Assembly (NCBI GenBank): GCA_947305255.1
Contig: CAMZDE010000027.1
Location: 1-12,896, forward strand
Origin: an uncultured Alphaproteobacteria bacterium
Lineage (GTDB): Bacteria > Pseudomonadota > Alphaproteobacteria > Rs-D84
Length of the DNA: 12,896 nt
Direction: 5' to 3'
The notes below the pieces were generated by a model. The model worked only from the letters and a program-made list of their open reading frames with translations. It ran no database searches and was not told the DNA's origin. The position numbers and the translations under genes are program-made. Below are positions 12,862-12,896 of this stretch, piece by piece (position 1 is the first letter of the stretch; every line of letters begins with the position of its first letter).

Positions 12862-12896
12862 TTTGAACCGGGATTCTCGCCTTGAAAGGGCGGTGT
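12845..12896 (-). tRNA. tRNA-Glu (anticodon TTC), 3' part
   Basis: The 3' 52 nt are present and the 5' part is beyond the window. Read on the minus strand: anticodon arm CCGCC-CTTTCAA-GGCGA with anticodon TTC, a 4-nt variable loop GAAT, T-arm CCCGG-TTCAAAT-CCGAG, acceptor strand TGGGGCT, discriminator G and an encoded CCA. A 4-nt variable loop is normal for tRNA-Glu. Two C-A mismatches are seen, at positions 27-43 and 50-64, so it may be somewhat degenerate or simply divergent. Confidence 0.85.

Overview
This window looks like a moderately A+T-rich alphaproteobacterial chromosome. The evidence is the minus-strand order lptE-holA-map-radC, and a zapA/short coiled-coil gene pair beside a glycolytic gap gene, an association familiar in Alphaproteobacteria. 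There is also an MiaA start and a tRNA-Glu. The cysteine-rich anchored protein and the many uncharacterised envelope proteins suggest an uncultured, perhaps host-associated lineage; that placement is inference.

Layout. 1-1900 is housekeeping: the start of miaA (minus), gap (plus), a bidirectional terminator, then zapA and a coiled-coil gene (minus). 1953-4499 is a plus-strand operon of three unrecognised envelope-type genes: a very acidic low-complexity protein, a two-helix membrane protein with a phage-like NNNPGN domain, and a single-pass protein with a calcium-loop-like motif. 4491-7384 is a tight minus-strand operon, lptE-holA-map-radC. 7395-7438 holds two interleaved divergent promoters, one for lptE and one for a 453-residue cysteine-rich anchored protein. 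8813-9307 is a phage-type (GH24) lysozyme gene. Its roughly 76-nt leader contains an intrinsic terminator just before the ribosome binding site.

9430-12896 is an accessory region. Short modules (a small membrane protein, an MFS transporter, and a lipoprotein gene with a partner) are separated by same-orientation copies of one intergenic repeat. The region ends at a tRNA-Glu whose 3' end, with its terminator, is duplicated as a 43-bp direct repeat. This resembles a tRNA-anchored island built of small modules, but no recombinase gene is visible here.

Working together: lptE serves LPS export, holA replication, and map N-terminal processing. zapA and its neighbour belong to division. The unknown operon, the Cys-rich protein and the lysozyme could together make an envelope-spanning structure with wall-remodelling activity, but only proximity and domain character support that. 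Promoters are unusually readable: most have a 16-18 bp spacer and very short leaders. miaA, the MFS gene and the coiled-coil gene look leaderless or nearly so, which makes the long lysozyme leader stand out.
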